A stretch of DNA of 64,000 bases from Paeniglutamicibacter sulfureus (GCF_030512175.1 NZ_JAULBL010000002.1:1920149-1984148); one strand, 5' to 3'; shown: positions 26,669 to 36,559, counted from the stretch's first letter. Translations and numbers: made by a program. The notes: a model not told the origin generated them from the letters alone.

Positions 26669-27981
26669 TGACCAGCTCCGCAGAACTCTTCGCCACCGCC
26701 CAGCAGCTCATGCCCGGCGGGGTGAACTCCCCGGTGCGCGCCTTCGGCTCGGTCGGCGGGGTTCCCCCGTTCATGGTCGGTGCCAAGGGCGCCTACCTGA
26801 CCGACGCCGATGGCAACTCCTACGTCGACCTGGTCTGCTCGTGGGGACCGGCGTTGCTGGGCCACGCCCACCCCGCCATCCAAGATGCGGTCCACGCGGC
26901 GGTCGACCGCGGGCTGTCCTTCGGCGCCTCCACGCCCGACGAGGGCAGGCTGGCCCGCCTGGTGATGGATCGCTTCGGCGGCGTGGAGCGCATGCGCATG
27001 GTCTCCACCGGCACCGAGGCCACCATGACCGCGGTGCGCCTGGCCCGGGGCTACACCGGCCGCGACCTGATCGTGAAGTTCGCCGGCTGCTACCACGGCC
27101 ACCTCGACGGACTGCTGGCCGCCGCCGGCTCCGGCCTGGCGACCCTGGCACTGCCCGGCTCAGCAGGGGTAACCGCGGCCACCGCCGCCGAAACCCTGGT
27201 GCTGCCGTATAACGACCGCGAGGCCATCACCACCGCGTTCGCCGAGCACGGGGAGCGGATCGCGGCGGTCATCACCGAATCGGCACCCTGCAACATGGGC
27301 GTGGTCACCCCGGAAGCCGGCTTCAACAAGTTCCTGGCCGAGACCACTCGCGCCAACGGCGCGCTGCTGATCTTGGATGAGGTGCTCACCGGGTTCCGCG
27401 CCTCGGACGCCGGCTACTGGGGACTGACGGGCCGCACCGAGGGCTGGACCCCGGATCTCTACACCTTCGGCAAGGTCATCGGCGGCGGCCTGCCCACAGC
27501 TGCCCTGGGCGGCCGCGCCGAGGTCATGGACTACCTGGCCCCGCTGGGCCCGGTGTACCAGGCCGGCACGCTCTCGGGGAACCCGGTGGCCATGGCCGCC
27601 GGCATCGCCCAGTTGACCAACGCCACCGCCGAGGTCTACGCGCACATCGACGCGAAGTCCCTGCAGCTGCAGGCGGCCCTCACCGAGGCACTGGGTGCCG
27701 CCGGTGTCGACCACTCGATCCAGCGTGCCGGCAACCTGTTCTCGGTCGCCTTCGGCACCTCGGAACACGGGGTGCACAACTACGAACAGGCCCAGGCACA
27801 GGAAGCATACCGCTACGCACCGTTCTTCCACTCGATGCTGGAAGCGGGAATCTACCTGCCGCCGAGCGTATTCGAGGCCTGGTTCCTGTCCTCGGCGCAC
27901 GACGATGACGCCATGGAAAAGATCTTCGCTGCGCTTCCGGCTGCCGCTCGCGCGGCGGCATCGGCGGTTCCCACCGTTTAG
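26668..27981 (+). CDS. hemL: glutamate-1-semialdehyde 2,1-aminomutase
   Basis: 437 residues. PLP enzyme that turns glutamate-1-semialdehyde into aminolevulinate, the step after Hem[16 protein letters not shown] at the start, [27 protein letters not shown] and the PLP lysine in [12 protein letters not shown] are diagnostic. ATG 26668 overlaps the hemB TAA. It ends the plus-strand operon of eight genes, which with hemA covers the full route from glutamyl-tRNA to heme. Confidence 0.96.
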   Translation: MTSSAELFATAQQLMPGGVNSPVRAFGSVGGVPPFMVGAKGAYLTDADGNSYVDLVCSWGPALLGHAHPAIQDAVHAAVDRGLSFGASTPDEGRLARLVMDRFGGVERMRMVSTGTEATMTAVRLARGYTGRDLIVKFAGCYHGHLDGLLAAAGSGLATLALPGSAGVTAATAAETLVLPYNDREAITTAFAEHGERIAAVITESAPCNMGVVTPEAGFNKFLAETTRANGALLILDEVLTGFRASDAGYWGLTGRTEGWTPDLYTFGKVIGGGLPTAALGGRAEVMDYLAPLGPVYQAGTLSGNPVAMAAGIAQLTNATAEVYAHIDAKSLQLQAALTEALGAAGVDHSIQRAGNLFSVAFGTSEHGVHNYEQAQAQEAYRYAPFFHSMLEAGIYLPPSVFEAWFLSSAHDDDAMEKIFAALPAAARAAASAVPTV

Positions 27982-28002
27982 CCCCAACAAGTGCTGTGAA
28001 AG

Positions 28003-28057
28003 CCCCTCGGATGCTGCCGCGTCAATCGCTTGATGCAGCAGTTTCCGGGGGTATTTT
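28003..28057 (+). terminator. probable terminator after hemL
   Basis: Nested arms CCCC-TCGGA (28003-28011) with TCCG-GGGG, and TGCTGC (28012-28017) with GCAGCA (28035-28040), are followed by TATTTTC. The stem has internal gaps, so it is a weaker prediction. Confidence 0.6.
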
Positions 28058-28110
28058 CATTTGTTCGGGCAGTTCACGCCGCGTTGAGAATAAAATTTGG
28101 TGAGGTCTAG

Positions 28111-28164
28111 GCCACTTTCCCCTCCGGCCTTTCTCCGGGGCCGTGGCCTGTGGGGGAAAGTGGC
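28111..28164. promoter_or_regulatory. 12-bp inverted repeat upstream of the amino-acid permease
   Basis: GCCACTTTCCCC (28111-28122) and GGGGAAAGTGGC (28153-28164) are perfect complements separated by 30 bases. They lie about 200 nt before the permease start, in a 383-base stretch without genes. It could be an operator or part of a structured leader; I match no known riboswitch. Confidence 0.45.
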
Positions 28165-28364
28165 ACAGACGTCTACGGGTAATGCAGGGAACAGCAAAAC
28201 GGCACGTCAGATATCGATTGTTTGACCTGTTCGGGTGTGGGGACGGTAGCTCTGATTCCCGGCGCAGGGACGCACCCGGGGATGATCGGTTCGCCAGGGT
28301 GTATTGGCAACGCGGCTACGCTTGTCCGGTTAGTTTTCGCGTTTCGTTGCCGCCGAGGAATTCA

Positions 28365-29889
28365 GTGAGCCTTTTTCGTACCAAACCCGTGGAGAGTTTC
28401 CTGGCAGACGCCGCGGAACCGGGACGACAGCTCAAGCGGTCCCTGAACACTTGGGATCTGATGATCATGGGTGTCGCAGTGTCGGTGGGCGCCGGAATCT
28501 TTTCCGTGGGCGCACGGGCCGCAGCAAACTTTTCCGGTCCCGCAGTCACGCTGTCATTCGTGATCGCCGCTTTGACCTGCGCCATGGCCATCATGTGCTA
28601 CGCGGAATTCGCGACGGCGATCCCCGTCGCGGGTTCGGCTTATGTGTTCTCCTACGCTACCATGGGCGAGTTCGTCGCGTGGATCATCGGTTGGAACCTG
28701 ATCCTCGAACTTTTCACGGCGACTGCGGTGATCGCCAAGTATTGGGGTATCTACCTCACCGAAGTTTTCCAGCTCGTGGGAGTACACCTCTCACCCACCA
28801 TTGACCTAGGCATCGTCACCATGAGCTGGGGACCATTGCTGATCGTTGCGCTGTTCACGCTGTTGCTCGTCATGGGCACCAAGCTGTCAGCCACGGTCGG
28901 GAATGTGTTCACCATCATCAAGATCGCCGTCGTGCTCTTTGTCATCGTCGCCGGCCTGTTCTACATCAAGGCGGAGAACTTCACTCCGTTCATCCCGGAA
29001 GCCATTCCGGCCACGGGGGATGGCACCACCGACGTGCTCAAGCAGTCGCTCTTCGCCTTTGCCACCGGTGCCGCTCCGGCACAGTACGGCATGATGGGTG
29101 TGCTGGCCGGAGCCGCGCTGGTCTTCTTCGCGTTCGTCGGCTTCGACGTCGTGGCAACCAGCGCCGAAGGTCACCAACCCGAACAAGACGCTGCCCCGCG
29201 GCATCTTCGCCGGCCTTGCCCTGACCACGCTGCTGTACGTGGGTGTCTCATTCGCACTGACGGGCATGGTGTCCTACAGGGATCTGGCAGCGGTCGAAAC
29301 CCCGACGCTGGCCACCGCGTTCTCGCTGGTAGGCAACGACGGGGCAGCATCGGTCATCGCCGTCGGCTCGCTCATCGGCCTAACCACAGTGGTCATGGTG
29401 CTGCTGATGGGGCTCTCGCGAGTGGTGCTGGCCATCAGCCGCGACGGGCTGCTGCCGCACTCCCTGTCCAAGACCAGTGCCAAACGCGGCGCCCCGGTGC
29501 GCATCACCGTAATTTGCGGTTCCCTGGTTGCCCTGGTGGCCGGGTTCACCCGAGTGGACGTGCTCGAGGAAATGATCAATATCGGCACGCTTTCGGCGTT
29601 CGTGATGGTCAGCCTGGGCATCATCGTGTTGCGCCGCAAGCGCCCGGATCTCAAGCCGGCCTACCGGGTACCGTTCGGTCCGGTCATCCCAATTGTCTCG
29701 GCCCTGCTGTGCACCTACCTGATGCTCAACCTGGCCGTCGAGACGTGGATCTACTTTGTTGTGTGGTTGGTTCTCGGCGTGCTGATCTACTTCGGCTACG
29801 GACGCAGCCACTCTCGCCTTGACGAAAAGCATGCGGATCAGGTGGCGGCGATGGAAAAGATTCCTGAGCCGGAGCTTGCGGCCAAGTAG
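28365..29889 (+). pseudogene. APC family amino-acid permease, frameshifted
   Basis: The reading frame starts at GTG 28365 (VSLFRTKPVESFL, with GAGGA upstream) and runs through LNTWDLMIMGVAVSVGAGIF to FVGFDVVATSAEG. There it goes out of frame. The family match continues in another frame from VTNPNKTLPRGIFAGLALTT to the stop at 29889. Two bases appear to be missing (or one added) near 29167-29171. Joined, the product would be about 508 residues with 12 or more membrane helices, like cationic amino-acid transporters (CAT/YfnA type). It is either a recent pseudogene or a sequencing error; everything else in both halves is intact. Confidence 0.82.
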
Positions 29890-30063
29890 TACGGAAGAGC
29901 GGCTGGCGGCTTGGCTAGCCAGTTGCGGTAGCGGTTAATCTGTGACCGACAGCGTATTAAGTCTCTCTGATTCAGAGGCAGGCACCGGCGCCGTTGATAT
30001 CTTCGCGCAGCACGGGGGCGTTGGCCCGGGGAACGCACTCCGATCAGAGCTTCGGCCTTCATC

Positions 30064-30485
30064 TTAGTCGCATTTGACGAAGGCAAGCATTGCACCGGAA
30101 GGGAACTCGCTGGCCTGCGTCATGCCGAACGACTCGTAGAACGCCTTCTGCCCGGGCTCATCGTCGGTCAACAGGACTTTCTGCCGAACGCCTGGATATT
30201 GCGCGAAGATCAGCTCGGCAAGCGCTCGGCCAATCCCGCCCGGTGGTGATCCGGGTGGACAAGAATATCCTGCAGGTAGCAGATCGAAGCGCCGTCGGAA
30301 ATGCTCCGGGCCAAGCCGACCAGCTGGTTGCCGACGTGGGCAACAGCTACCGTGTGCGAACCTTGAATCGCGGTCAACAGGGTATCGGGGGAGTTCGCGT
30401 AGGCGCTCCAGCCGACTGCGCTGTACAAGTCGATCAGTTCGACGGTGTCGATCTGCTTCGTGAGTGAATACGCGATGTTCTCCAT
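30064..30485 (-). pseudogene. GNAT N-acetyltransferase, frameshifted
   Basis: Minus-strand gene starting ATG 30485 (MENIAYSLTKQIDTVELIDL). It reads a GNAT fold up to YLQDILVHPDHHRAG, the acetyl-CoA loop. There the frame breaks near 30231-30240 in a run of C/G. One frame over the protein continues as IGRALAELIFAQYPGVRQ, then KVLLTDDEPGQKAFYESFGM, and ends with TAA at 30064-30066. One base seems missing from a GG codon. Without the shift it would be about 140 residues. Its substrate is unknown. It lies 175 nt from the frameshifted permease, so a common cause (poor sequence quality or decay) is possible. Confidence 0.78.
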
Positions 30486-30589
30486 TCCCGTTGTTCTATC
30501 ACACCGCGCATATGACAGTAGGGAGGCGTTGGCCGCGTGCCGCGACTGGGTCAGTGGACCACGGTGACCTACGCGATGAATGGAGAAGA

Positions 30590-32497
30590 TCAGGCAGCTG
30601 CGGTTTCCGGATGGAAGACCCAGTTCCGCCTGGGTAATCGCAGCGGATCCCGCGATGCGGGCAGCACCACATGGGGGATTTGGGCAATCACAACGACCTC
30701 AAAATGCCCCGCATGGTAAGCGGTGTGGCAGCGGATGCACAATAACAACCCGTTGGACACATTGGTCTTCCCACCTTCGGAAAACGCCTTGATGTGGTGG
30801 ACTTCAGTGCGGTGCACCGGCATCGAACAACCCGGATTTGCACAGCCGCGGTCGCGGGCGGCGATGGCCCGCTTCTGCGCCTTGGTGAAGTAACGAACTT
30901 TCCTGCCAAGATCCAACGGCTGGCTGTTGCCGCCCATGACCAGCGGCAGGATCCCAGCATTGCAGGCCAGCCGACGCGCTGTTGCAGCGGAAACGAGTTC
31001 TCCGTGCTGGGTGAAGCCGGGTTCGGTGGTGATCCCGGCCAGGGCATCGTAGGTAATCGTCACCAGGATGTCTATGCGGGAGCCCATCGGCATCCACACG
31101 TCCTCGGGTGTTTGCGGGTCGATCAATCTGGTGATTGCGTCGAACACCACCTGGTAGAGCCTGCGTGCGCGCAACCTGGCGTTTGTTTCCTTTGCGGTCT
31201 CCCCGGGGAGCGGTGCTTCCTCGGGGGAGATGGCAATCGGGCGGCCAACGTCGTTGAAGCCCGCGCGTGGGCGTTGGTCGACCGGCGTGTCGGGGTTTGC
31301 CGCCCATTCGGGAATGGGGAGGAAGTCTGGGTTGAAGGGGGTGCCGAGCGTACCGGGAGTGCCCGGTGCGGTGAATCGGACACCAGCGATGGAAGAATTT
31401 TCGTCCGTGGACATGTCCGTGGCATCTACCGAGGAGCCGCTGCCGTGGGCGTCGTCCTCGGGGGAGTTCGCGGTATCGGCGTCGGCGGTATTGGGGGTGC
31501 AGTCCGTGGCCTCGTCCTCGCCGGGCTCGTCGGCATTGCCACGATCGGTGGGGCCGGCGAGCTGGCCGGAGGAAGTGCGGGGGTTGTTCTGATCGTCGGC
31601 CAAGCTCATCAGTTGTTCGTGGCCCACGGCGTCGGTGGTCAACTCCCAGACATAGCCGGTGGGCCGTTTGCCCTTGAAACGCAGGTTGAGGTTGCGCTCC
31701 ATGATGGCTTCCTCGCGGTCTAGAACACTGCGGTCAAGGTCGACGGATGCCCTCTTGATCAACTTGTCGACGGTCTTCTGTCCGGCGGTGACCAAGGTGC
31801 CTGCTACCAGGGCCTCGAGCTTGGTGCGAACGTCGTGGGGATCCGATTGGACTTCGATGGCGGGCTCGAGTGCCGCGAGCTTGGCCGCAGCGCTGGCAAT
31901 GGCGCGCGGATCGACTGAACCCGACGCTAGGATACTGCCCAATTGCGGGTAACTGGCCGGGGCACTCTGCCCGTCGGCATCGAGATGCGGCAGCAGCCGA
32001 TCGTGGGATTTCACGCGGTGTTCGGCAGTGAAGTAGTCGAGATTGAACTGGGACTCCAGAAACTCTGGGGTGCCTTTGTGCAGCGGTTTGCGATCGGCGG
32101 CGCTCACGGCGTCGGCAGGAAGCTGCGTATCTCCGTGGGCGAAGGCCTCCTGTGCGGCCAACACGCGGTTGAGCCCGGCCAGCGCGCCGTCGGTCAACGT
32201 ATTGACCTCGGTCATGTCGCACGAGCCCGCGGCGATGATTTGCGCGTGGCTGCCCGCATGGGCGAAGCGCTCGGATAATCGCGCAAAGGCCGCGGCGCGG
32301 ACCGGGGAGCCACCGATCGACCGATCCGCAGCATCAACGGTCCGGCGCAGCAGGAGTTCGAGCGCTGCAAGGGTTCGCAACGGGTCGATGGGCGTGCCGG
32401 CATCCGGGGTTGGGCCGGTGGTCCCGGTTCCCAGTGCCCCGTTGAGCGCGGTCAGTGCCGCGTCGATGATGCCGATGGCTGTGCTCATGTCTCCCAT
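30590..32497 (-). CDS. HNH endonuclease with DUF222 domain (13E12 repeat family type)
   Basis: About 635 residues. The long N-terminal part (about residues 70-330) is the DUF222 helical region, and a C-terminal HNH unit is visible: RDRGCANPGCSMPVHRTEVHHIKAFSEGGKTNVSNGLLLCIRCH shortened here by its key residues, CANPGC, VHHIKAF, NVSNGLLLCIRCH. An acidic low-complexity insert lies around residues 350-420. Such genes occur in several copies in actinobacteria and may be mobile or selfish; the target is unknown. ATG 32497 (MGDMSTAIG) is chosen, ATG 32488 is possible. It sits alone downstream of the metNIQ terminator. Confidence 0.88.
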   Translation of the reverse strand: MGDMSTAIGIIDAALTALNGALGTGTTGPTPDAGTPIDPLRTLAALELLLRRTVDAADRSIGGSPVRAAAFARLSERFAHAGSHAQIIAAGSCDMTEVNTLTDGALAGLNRVLAAQEAFAHGDTQLPADAVSAADRKPLHKGTPEFLESQFNLDYFTAEHRVKSHDRLLPHLDADGQSAPASYPQLGSILASGSVDPRAIASAAAKLAALEPAIEVQSDPHDVRTKLEALVAGTLVTAGQKTVDKLIKRASVDLDRSVLDREEAIMERNLNLRFKGKRPTGYVWELTTDAVGHEQLMSLADDQNNPRTSSGQLAGPTDRGNADEPGEDEATDCTPNTADADTANSPEDDAHGSGSSVDATDMSTDENSSIAGVRFTAPGTPGTLGTPFNPDFLPIPEWAANPDTPVDQRPRAGFNDVGRPIAISPEEAPLPGETAKETNARLRARRLYQVVFDAITRLIDPQTPEDVWMPMGSRIDILVTITYDALAGITTEPGFTQHGELVSAATARRLACNAGILPLVMGGNSQPLDLGRKVRYFTKAQKRAIAARDRGCANPGCSMPVHRTEVHHIKAFSEGGKTNVSNGLLLCIRCHTAYHAGHFEVVVIAQIPHVVLPASRDPLRLPRRNWVFHPETAAA

Positions 32498-32679
32498 GAT
32501 GCGCCTGGCGCCACGCGTGTGGGTGGCACGTGGCGGGATTGTGGATAAGCGCCGGGTGCACTCGGGCGTAGGCGTTGCCGGCAGCGGAGACGGAGGGAGC
32601 AACGCGTGTGGCGACCACCGTCGGGCACCAGGCAGGATGCGCCGGGCCTGCGGTGGGAAATGAGGCGATTCAGAGACAA

Positions 32680-32737
32680 AGAACGCGCTGTTCCCCCCTC
32701 CAGCCGCAAGGCAGAAGCAGGGGGAACAGCGCGTTCT
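32680..32737 (-). terminator. terminator of the metNIQ operon
   Basis: A perfect 18-bp stem (32680-32697 with 32720-32737, AGAACGCGCTGTTCCCCC and complement) lies 47 nt past the metQ stop. On the minus strand it is followed by TTGTCT, a modest T-tract. Confidence 0.85.
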
Positions 32738-32784
32738 CGGGTTCACTGCCCGGCCGGGATTGAGGCCGGGAGCGGGGGTGGAGC

Positions 32785-33636
32785 CTAGAAGGCGGGGATG
32801 ACGCTTCCGTCGGTCCAGGTCTTCTTGATGTAATCTCCAACCTCGGCCGAGTGGAGAAGCTCTTCGAGCTTGGCGATGGCCGCGGTCTTTTCGCCTTCAC
32901 GCCAGGTGAGGAAGTTGGCGTTCGGGTTGTCGATGGCCGATTCCTGGGCAACGACCTCGTCCAGGTTCAGCTTCGCCTGGGCGATGTAGTTGCCGTTGAT
33001 GATGGACAGGCCGATGGTCGGATCCTCGGCGTAGAACTTGGGAACCTGTTCGGAGTTGACTTCCTTGAACGTCAGCTTCTTCGGGTTCTTGGCTTCGTCG
33101 CCCTCAAGGGTCAGTGCCGAGTCGGTGTCCTCGAGGCCGGTGAGCACGCCGGCGGTTTCCAGGACGCGCAGGCCGCGCAGCTGGTTCACCGGGTCGTTGT
33201 TCAGCAGCACGGTGGAGCCCTCGGTGACCTCGGCGATGTCCTTGAACTTCTTGGAGAAGACGGTCAGCGGCTCGACGTGGATGCCCGCGCCGTGCTCGAA
33301 CTTGTATCCCTTGGACTTCACCTGGTCTGCGAGGTATGCCTCGGTCTGGAAGTAGTTGGCATCCAGGGTCTTGTCGGCCAGTGCGATGTTCGGCGTCTGG
33401 TAGTCGTCGATTTCGGTGATTTCCAGGTCGATGCCCGCATCCGGGGCCAGGTTCTCATCGATGTACTGGAGGATCTGGGCATGCGGGATCGGGCTGGAGC
33501 CGACCTTCACAATGGTCGGGTTGGCCGGGTCGAGGGTTGCTTCCGCGCTGGGGGTGGTGGCAGTGCCGCCTCCGCAAGCCGTCAGTGCGAACAACGTGGC
33601 GACACCGGTCAGGGCAAGTGCGAGTTTCTTACGCAT
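32785..33636 (-). CDS. metQ: MetQ/NlpA family methionine-binding lipoprotein
   Basis: 283 residues. Lipoprotein signal with lipobox LTAC (Cys21). The mature protein follows the NLPA family: IVKVGSSPIPHAQILQYI, DYQTPNIALADKTLDANYFQ, and LNNDPVNQLRGLRVLETAG. It binds methionine (D or L) outside the cell for MetNI. It is the last gene of metN-metI-metQ, 132 nt after metI. Upstream TIVKVG spacing and length are normal. Confidence 0.94.
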   Translation of the reverse strand: MRKKLALALTGVATLFALTACGGGTATTPSAEATLDPANPTIVKVGSSPIPHAQILQYIDENLAPDAGIDLEITEIDDYQTPNIALADKTLDANYFQTEAYLADQVKSKGYKFEHGAGIHVEPLTVFSKKFKDIAEVTEGSTVLLNNDPVNQLRGLRVLETAGVLTGLEDTDSALTLEGDEAKNPKKLTFKEVNSEQVPKFYAEDPTIGLSIINGNYIAQAKLNLDEVVAQESAIDNPNANFLTWREGEKTAAIAKLEELLHSAEVGDYIKKTWTDGSVIPAF

Positions 33637-33768
33637 GGGATGCGCTTCCTTTTCATCAAGTTCCGGTGTCGGCGACAGCGGAAAACAAACGCAGCTAGCG
33701 GCTACTGGCTGCGCGCCGGCGGGATGAGCCGTCGGAATTCTTTGGTGCGGGGGCAGGGCCCCGACGGT

Positions 33769-34449
33769 TTAGCGGTGGTCGACGAGGCGGGCCAGCCGGT
33801 CGCCGAGGATCTGGACCAGCTGGACCAGGAGAACCATGATCACGATGGTCACGATCATCACGGTGCCGTCATAGCGCTGGAAACCGTAGTTGTAGGCCAG
33901 ACGGCCCAGGCCGCCACCGCCGACCAGACCGGCCATCGCGGAGTACCCGATGAGCGTGACGACGGTGGTGGTGGTTGCCGCGATGATGCCCGGCAGTGCT
34001 TCCGGCACCAGGACCTTGCGGGTGACCTGCATCTTTGTCGAACCCATGACCAGGGCCGCATCAATCTTTCCGGTGGAGACGTCGCGCAGCGCGGATTCCA
34101 CCAGGCGGGCGAAGAACGGGATGGTGCCGATCGTCAGCGACACCGAGGCGGCGACCGGGCCCAGCGAGACGCCGACCAGCAGGGTGGCGAACGGGATCAG
34201 GGACAGCATCAGGATGGCAAAGGGGATGGAACGGGTGATGTTGGTGATGACGCCGGAAAGCAGCAGATTCAACCAAGGGATCGGGGTCAACCCGCTCTTG
34301 GCGGTGTTCAGCAGGAGAACGCCCAGCGGCAGGCCCACCAAGACTGTGAAGAAGCCGGAGATGCCGGTCATTTGCAGGGTCTCGAGGAACGCCGGCCACA
34401 TGGCCTTGGTGATGCCGGGGTTGGTCATCAGGTCATTGAAGAAGTCCAT
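33769..34449 (-). CDS. metI: methionine ABC transporter permease
   Basis: 226 residues with about five membrane helices. The inner-membrane permease loop (EAA motif) that contacts the ATPase is ALVMGSTKMQVTRKVLVPEALPGI. LLSGVITNITRSIPFAILM and TLIGYSAMAGLVGGGGLG are typical MetI stretches. It starts 3 nt after the metN stop, so the two are translated together. Confidence 0.95.
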   Translation of the reverse strand: MDFFNDLMTNPGITKAMWPAFLETLQMTGISGFFTVLVGLPLGVLLLNTAKSGLTPIPWLNLLLSGVITNITRSIPFAILMLSLIPFATLLVGVSLGPVAASVSLTIGTIPFFARLVESALRDVSTGKIDAALVMGSTKMQVTRKVLVPEALPGIIAATTTTVVTLIGYSAMAGLVGGGGLGRLAYNYGFQRYDGTVMIVTIVIMVLLVQLVQILGDRLARLVDHR

Positions 34450-34452
34450 TGC

Positions 34453-35445
34453 TTACTTGCCCTCCTTCACCGTGACTGCGACGCCGTTGGCGAGCAGGTG
34501 GTTGGTGATGCCGGTGATGTCTGCTCCCTCGGGAAGCTGAATGCGAATGTGCGCGAATTGGTGTTCACCGAGATGCTCGACGGAGCCGGCCAGGACGTTT
34601 ACGTCGGTGTTGAACGTACGGGCAATCGAGGAGATTACCGGCTCGGTTGCCTGGGTGCCGGAGTACAGAAGGTCCAGGACGGTTCCCGCGGGAAGGCTGT
34701 CCGGCAATTCACCGGGCATCGGCAACAACGCCTGGGAGAGACGGCCGGCCGGGTCGGCGACGACCTTTTCGATGTCCCCGTGCTCGACGATGCGGCCGGC
34801 TTCCAGCAGCGAGACCGAGTCACAGGCCTGCTTCACGACGTTCATTTCGTGCGTGATGATCAGAACCGTGAGGTTCAGGCGGTCGCGGACCGACTTGATG
34901 AGCTCGAGGATCTCGTTGGTGGTCTTGGGATCCAGGGCGCTGGTTGGCTCATCACAAAGCAATACGTCGGGATCCGAGGACAGGGCGCGGGCGATGCCCA
35001 CGCGCTGGCGCTGGCCGCCCGAGAGCTGGGCAGGGTAGGCGTCTGCGAACTGGGTCAGACCGACGAGCTCAAGCAGGGCGGTGACCTTTTCGGTGATCTT
35101 GGCCTTGGGTGTGCCGATCAGCTCCAGCGGGAAGGCCACATTCTGCGCCGTGGTGCGCGAATCCATGAGATTGGCGTGCTGGAAGACCATGCCGATGCGT
35201 CGCCGTGCGGTGCGCAAATCGGCATCGGACACGTTGGCCAGTTCCTTGTTGTTAACGGCGACCGACCCGGAGGTGGGTCGGTCCAGCAGGGTGAGGCAAC
35301 GGACGAGCGTTGATTTTCCTGCTCCGGAATGGCCGATGATGCCGTGGATTTGGCCGGCGTCGACGTGCAAGGAGACACCATCCAGGGCCACGACTTCGCG
35401 TCCGCCCTGCCGGTAGACCTTGCGCAGGTCGGTGACTGTGATCAA
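34453..35445 (-). CDS. metN: methionine ABC transporter ATP-binding protein
   Basis: 330 residues. Walker A GHSGAGKST, Q-loop MVFQHANLM, signature LSGGQRQRVGIARAL, Walker B VLLCDEPTSALD and switch ITHEMN are all present. The C-terminal 80 residues are the NIL/ACT-like domain that binds methionine and inhibits transport. I use TTG 35445, since AAGGA lies 10 nt upstream and homologues begin MITVTDLRKVY; TTG 35463 is also in frame. It is the first gene of the importer operon. Confidence 0.95.
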   Translation of the reverse strand: MITVTDLRKVYRQGGREVVALDGVSLHVDAGQIHGIIGHSGAGKSTLVRCLTLLDRPTSGSVAVNNKELANVSDADLRTARRRIGMVFQHANLMDSRTTAQNVAFPLELIGTPKAKITEKVTALLELVGLTQFADAYPAQLSGGQRQRVGIARALSSDPDVLLCDEPTSALDPKTTNEILELIKSVRDRLNLTVLIITHEMNVVKQACDSVSLLEAGRIVEHGDIEKVVADPAGRLSQALLPMPGELPDSLPAGTVLDLLYSGTQATEPVISSIARTFNTDVNVLAGSVEHLGEHQFAHIRIQLPEGADITGITNHLLANGVAVTVKEGK

Positions 35446-35520
35446 AAGGGGTGTCCTTAGCAATCAAAAAGAAAAGGGGTACTGGCCATTCAACCACTAT
35501 CGAATGAATGCGGCGCAATC

Positions 35521-35558
35521 ATGGACATAGTTGGCCATATTTTGCAACCGTTGTCCAT
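35521..35558. promoter_or_regulatory. inverted repeat upstream of metN, candidate operator
   Basis: ATGGACA (35521-35527) and TGTCCAT (35552-35558) form an inverted repeat within an AT-rich patch that also has TTGGCCATAT between them. It lies 76-113 nt upstream of metN. A second, shorter repeat CATTCA/TGAATG lies nearer the gene at about 35489-35512. The 433 bases between metN and the exonuclease hold no gene. No SAM riboswitch was recognised. Confidence 0.4.
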
Positions 35559-35827
35559 AAATGCGGGATCATTCGTCTGATTCACGTGGAATCCAGGCCA
35601 TTCTCGAAGAAATCGCCGATTGCCCGCGGCAAAAACGCTACGAGGGGTTACCCGATCGTAGGGTGATCTGTGTCACGAGTGTTCTGCGCCTGGGAAATGT
35701 TGCCTTCTGTTGCGCCGAAGGCCCGGCATCTTCGACTCCGATGGTCGGACTCCCGGTGCCGTTGATGCCTTTCCCGGCGCTCTTCCGCAGCGAGGACGGA
35801 AGGTACCTTTGCCCACCGAAAACGCCA

Positions 35828-35853
35828 AAGGCGACCCCATGCAGGGTCGCCTT
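35828..35853 (-). terminator. terminator after the exonuclease gene
   Basis: A perfect 10-bp stem AAGGCGACCC (35828-35837) with GGGTCGCCTT (35844-35853) and a 6-nt loop. On the minus strand it is followed by TGGCGTTTTC, so it should end the exonuclease transcript. Confidence 0.7.
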
Positions 35854-35878
35854 CAGACTCATTCGCAACGTGGGGGGG

Positions 35879-36559
35879 CTAGGCCTTGACCGGCCACTGC
35901 CCGTCGACGACGGCAGCTGGGTCCTTGCGGCGGAAGAACTCCTGCAGGCTAGCTGCTTGCTCCTTAGCCCAGTCGACCTGGAAATCGTGCAAGTCCGCAG
36001 CATCAATCTGCAGGTTCGGGTACTTGGCGGCCTGCGCATCGGCAATCCCGATGGTGGCTGCGGCATCGGCTGCCGACGTGTGTGCGTTCACCAGCTGAAC
36101 GCCATAGAACTCGCTCATCACCGAGAGGTTTCGCTTGCCGCGGCGGTACTTGTCCACCTGCTTGTCCAGGACGTACGGGTCGATGACCGGCGAGGCGACA
36201 AGCGGGTCCAGCAGGTGGCGCTTGGCCTCTCGGTCAAGAACCGTGAAGTCATACGCGGCGTTGAAGGCCATGACAGGCATGGTCTGGAACAGATCGGCAA
36301 GGAAGGCCGAGATCTCGGCAACGGCCGTGGCGGAGTCCATTCCCTCTGCCTGGGCCTTGGCGGTGGTGATGCCGTGGATCGCCGCTGCCTCTTCAGGAAT
36401 CGCCACGCCGGGGTCGACGAGCCATTCCCTGGTCTGCAGGATTTCCGAGCGCCCGTTGACCACGACGATGGAAGCGGTGACGATGCGGGCGTCGAGTGGA
36501 TCGCGACCAGTGGTTTCCAGGTCGAATGCAGCGCGGGGGAGATTGTGCCAAGAATTCAT
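35879..36559 (-). CDS. DnaQ-like DEDDh 3'-5' exonuclease
   Basis: 226 residues. The DEDDh catalytic residues are visible: AAFDLETTG (D and E), FNAAYDFTVLDREA (D) and VNAHTSAADAAATIGI (H and D). GLWH-like start MNSWHNLPRAAFDLE supports ATG 36559; the upstream frame has no match. Such proteins are annotated as DNA polymerase III epsilon-like or as generic 3'-5' exonucleases; the substrate (DNA or RNA) is not fixed by sequence. It is divergent from the ATL gene. Confidence 0.9.
   Translation of the reverse strand: MNSWHNLPRAAFDLETTGRDPLDARIVTASIVVVNGRSEILQTREWLVDPGVAIPEEAAAIHGITTAKAQAEGMDSATAVAEISAFLADLFQTMPVMAFNAAYDFTVLDREAKRHLLDPLVASPVIDPYVLDKQVDKYRRGKRNLSVMSEFYGVQLVNAHTSAADAAATIGIADAQAAKYPNLQIDAADLHDFQVDWAKEQAASLQEFFRRKDPAAVVDGQWPVKA

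Noticed and set aside
28143-28364. Upstream extension of the permease frame
   Set aside because: Family similarity begins only after GTG 28365, which has its own ribosome binding site.
28170-28364. Possible riboswitch (ydaO, guanidine or glycine type) in the permease leader
   Set aside because: No conserved core sequence of any of these could be matched by eye; a covariance-model search would be needed.
32851-35313. 820-codon plus-strand frame
   Set aside because: It is antisense to metQ, metI and metN, which all have full family matches on the minus strand.
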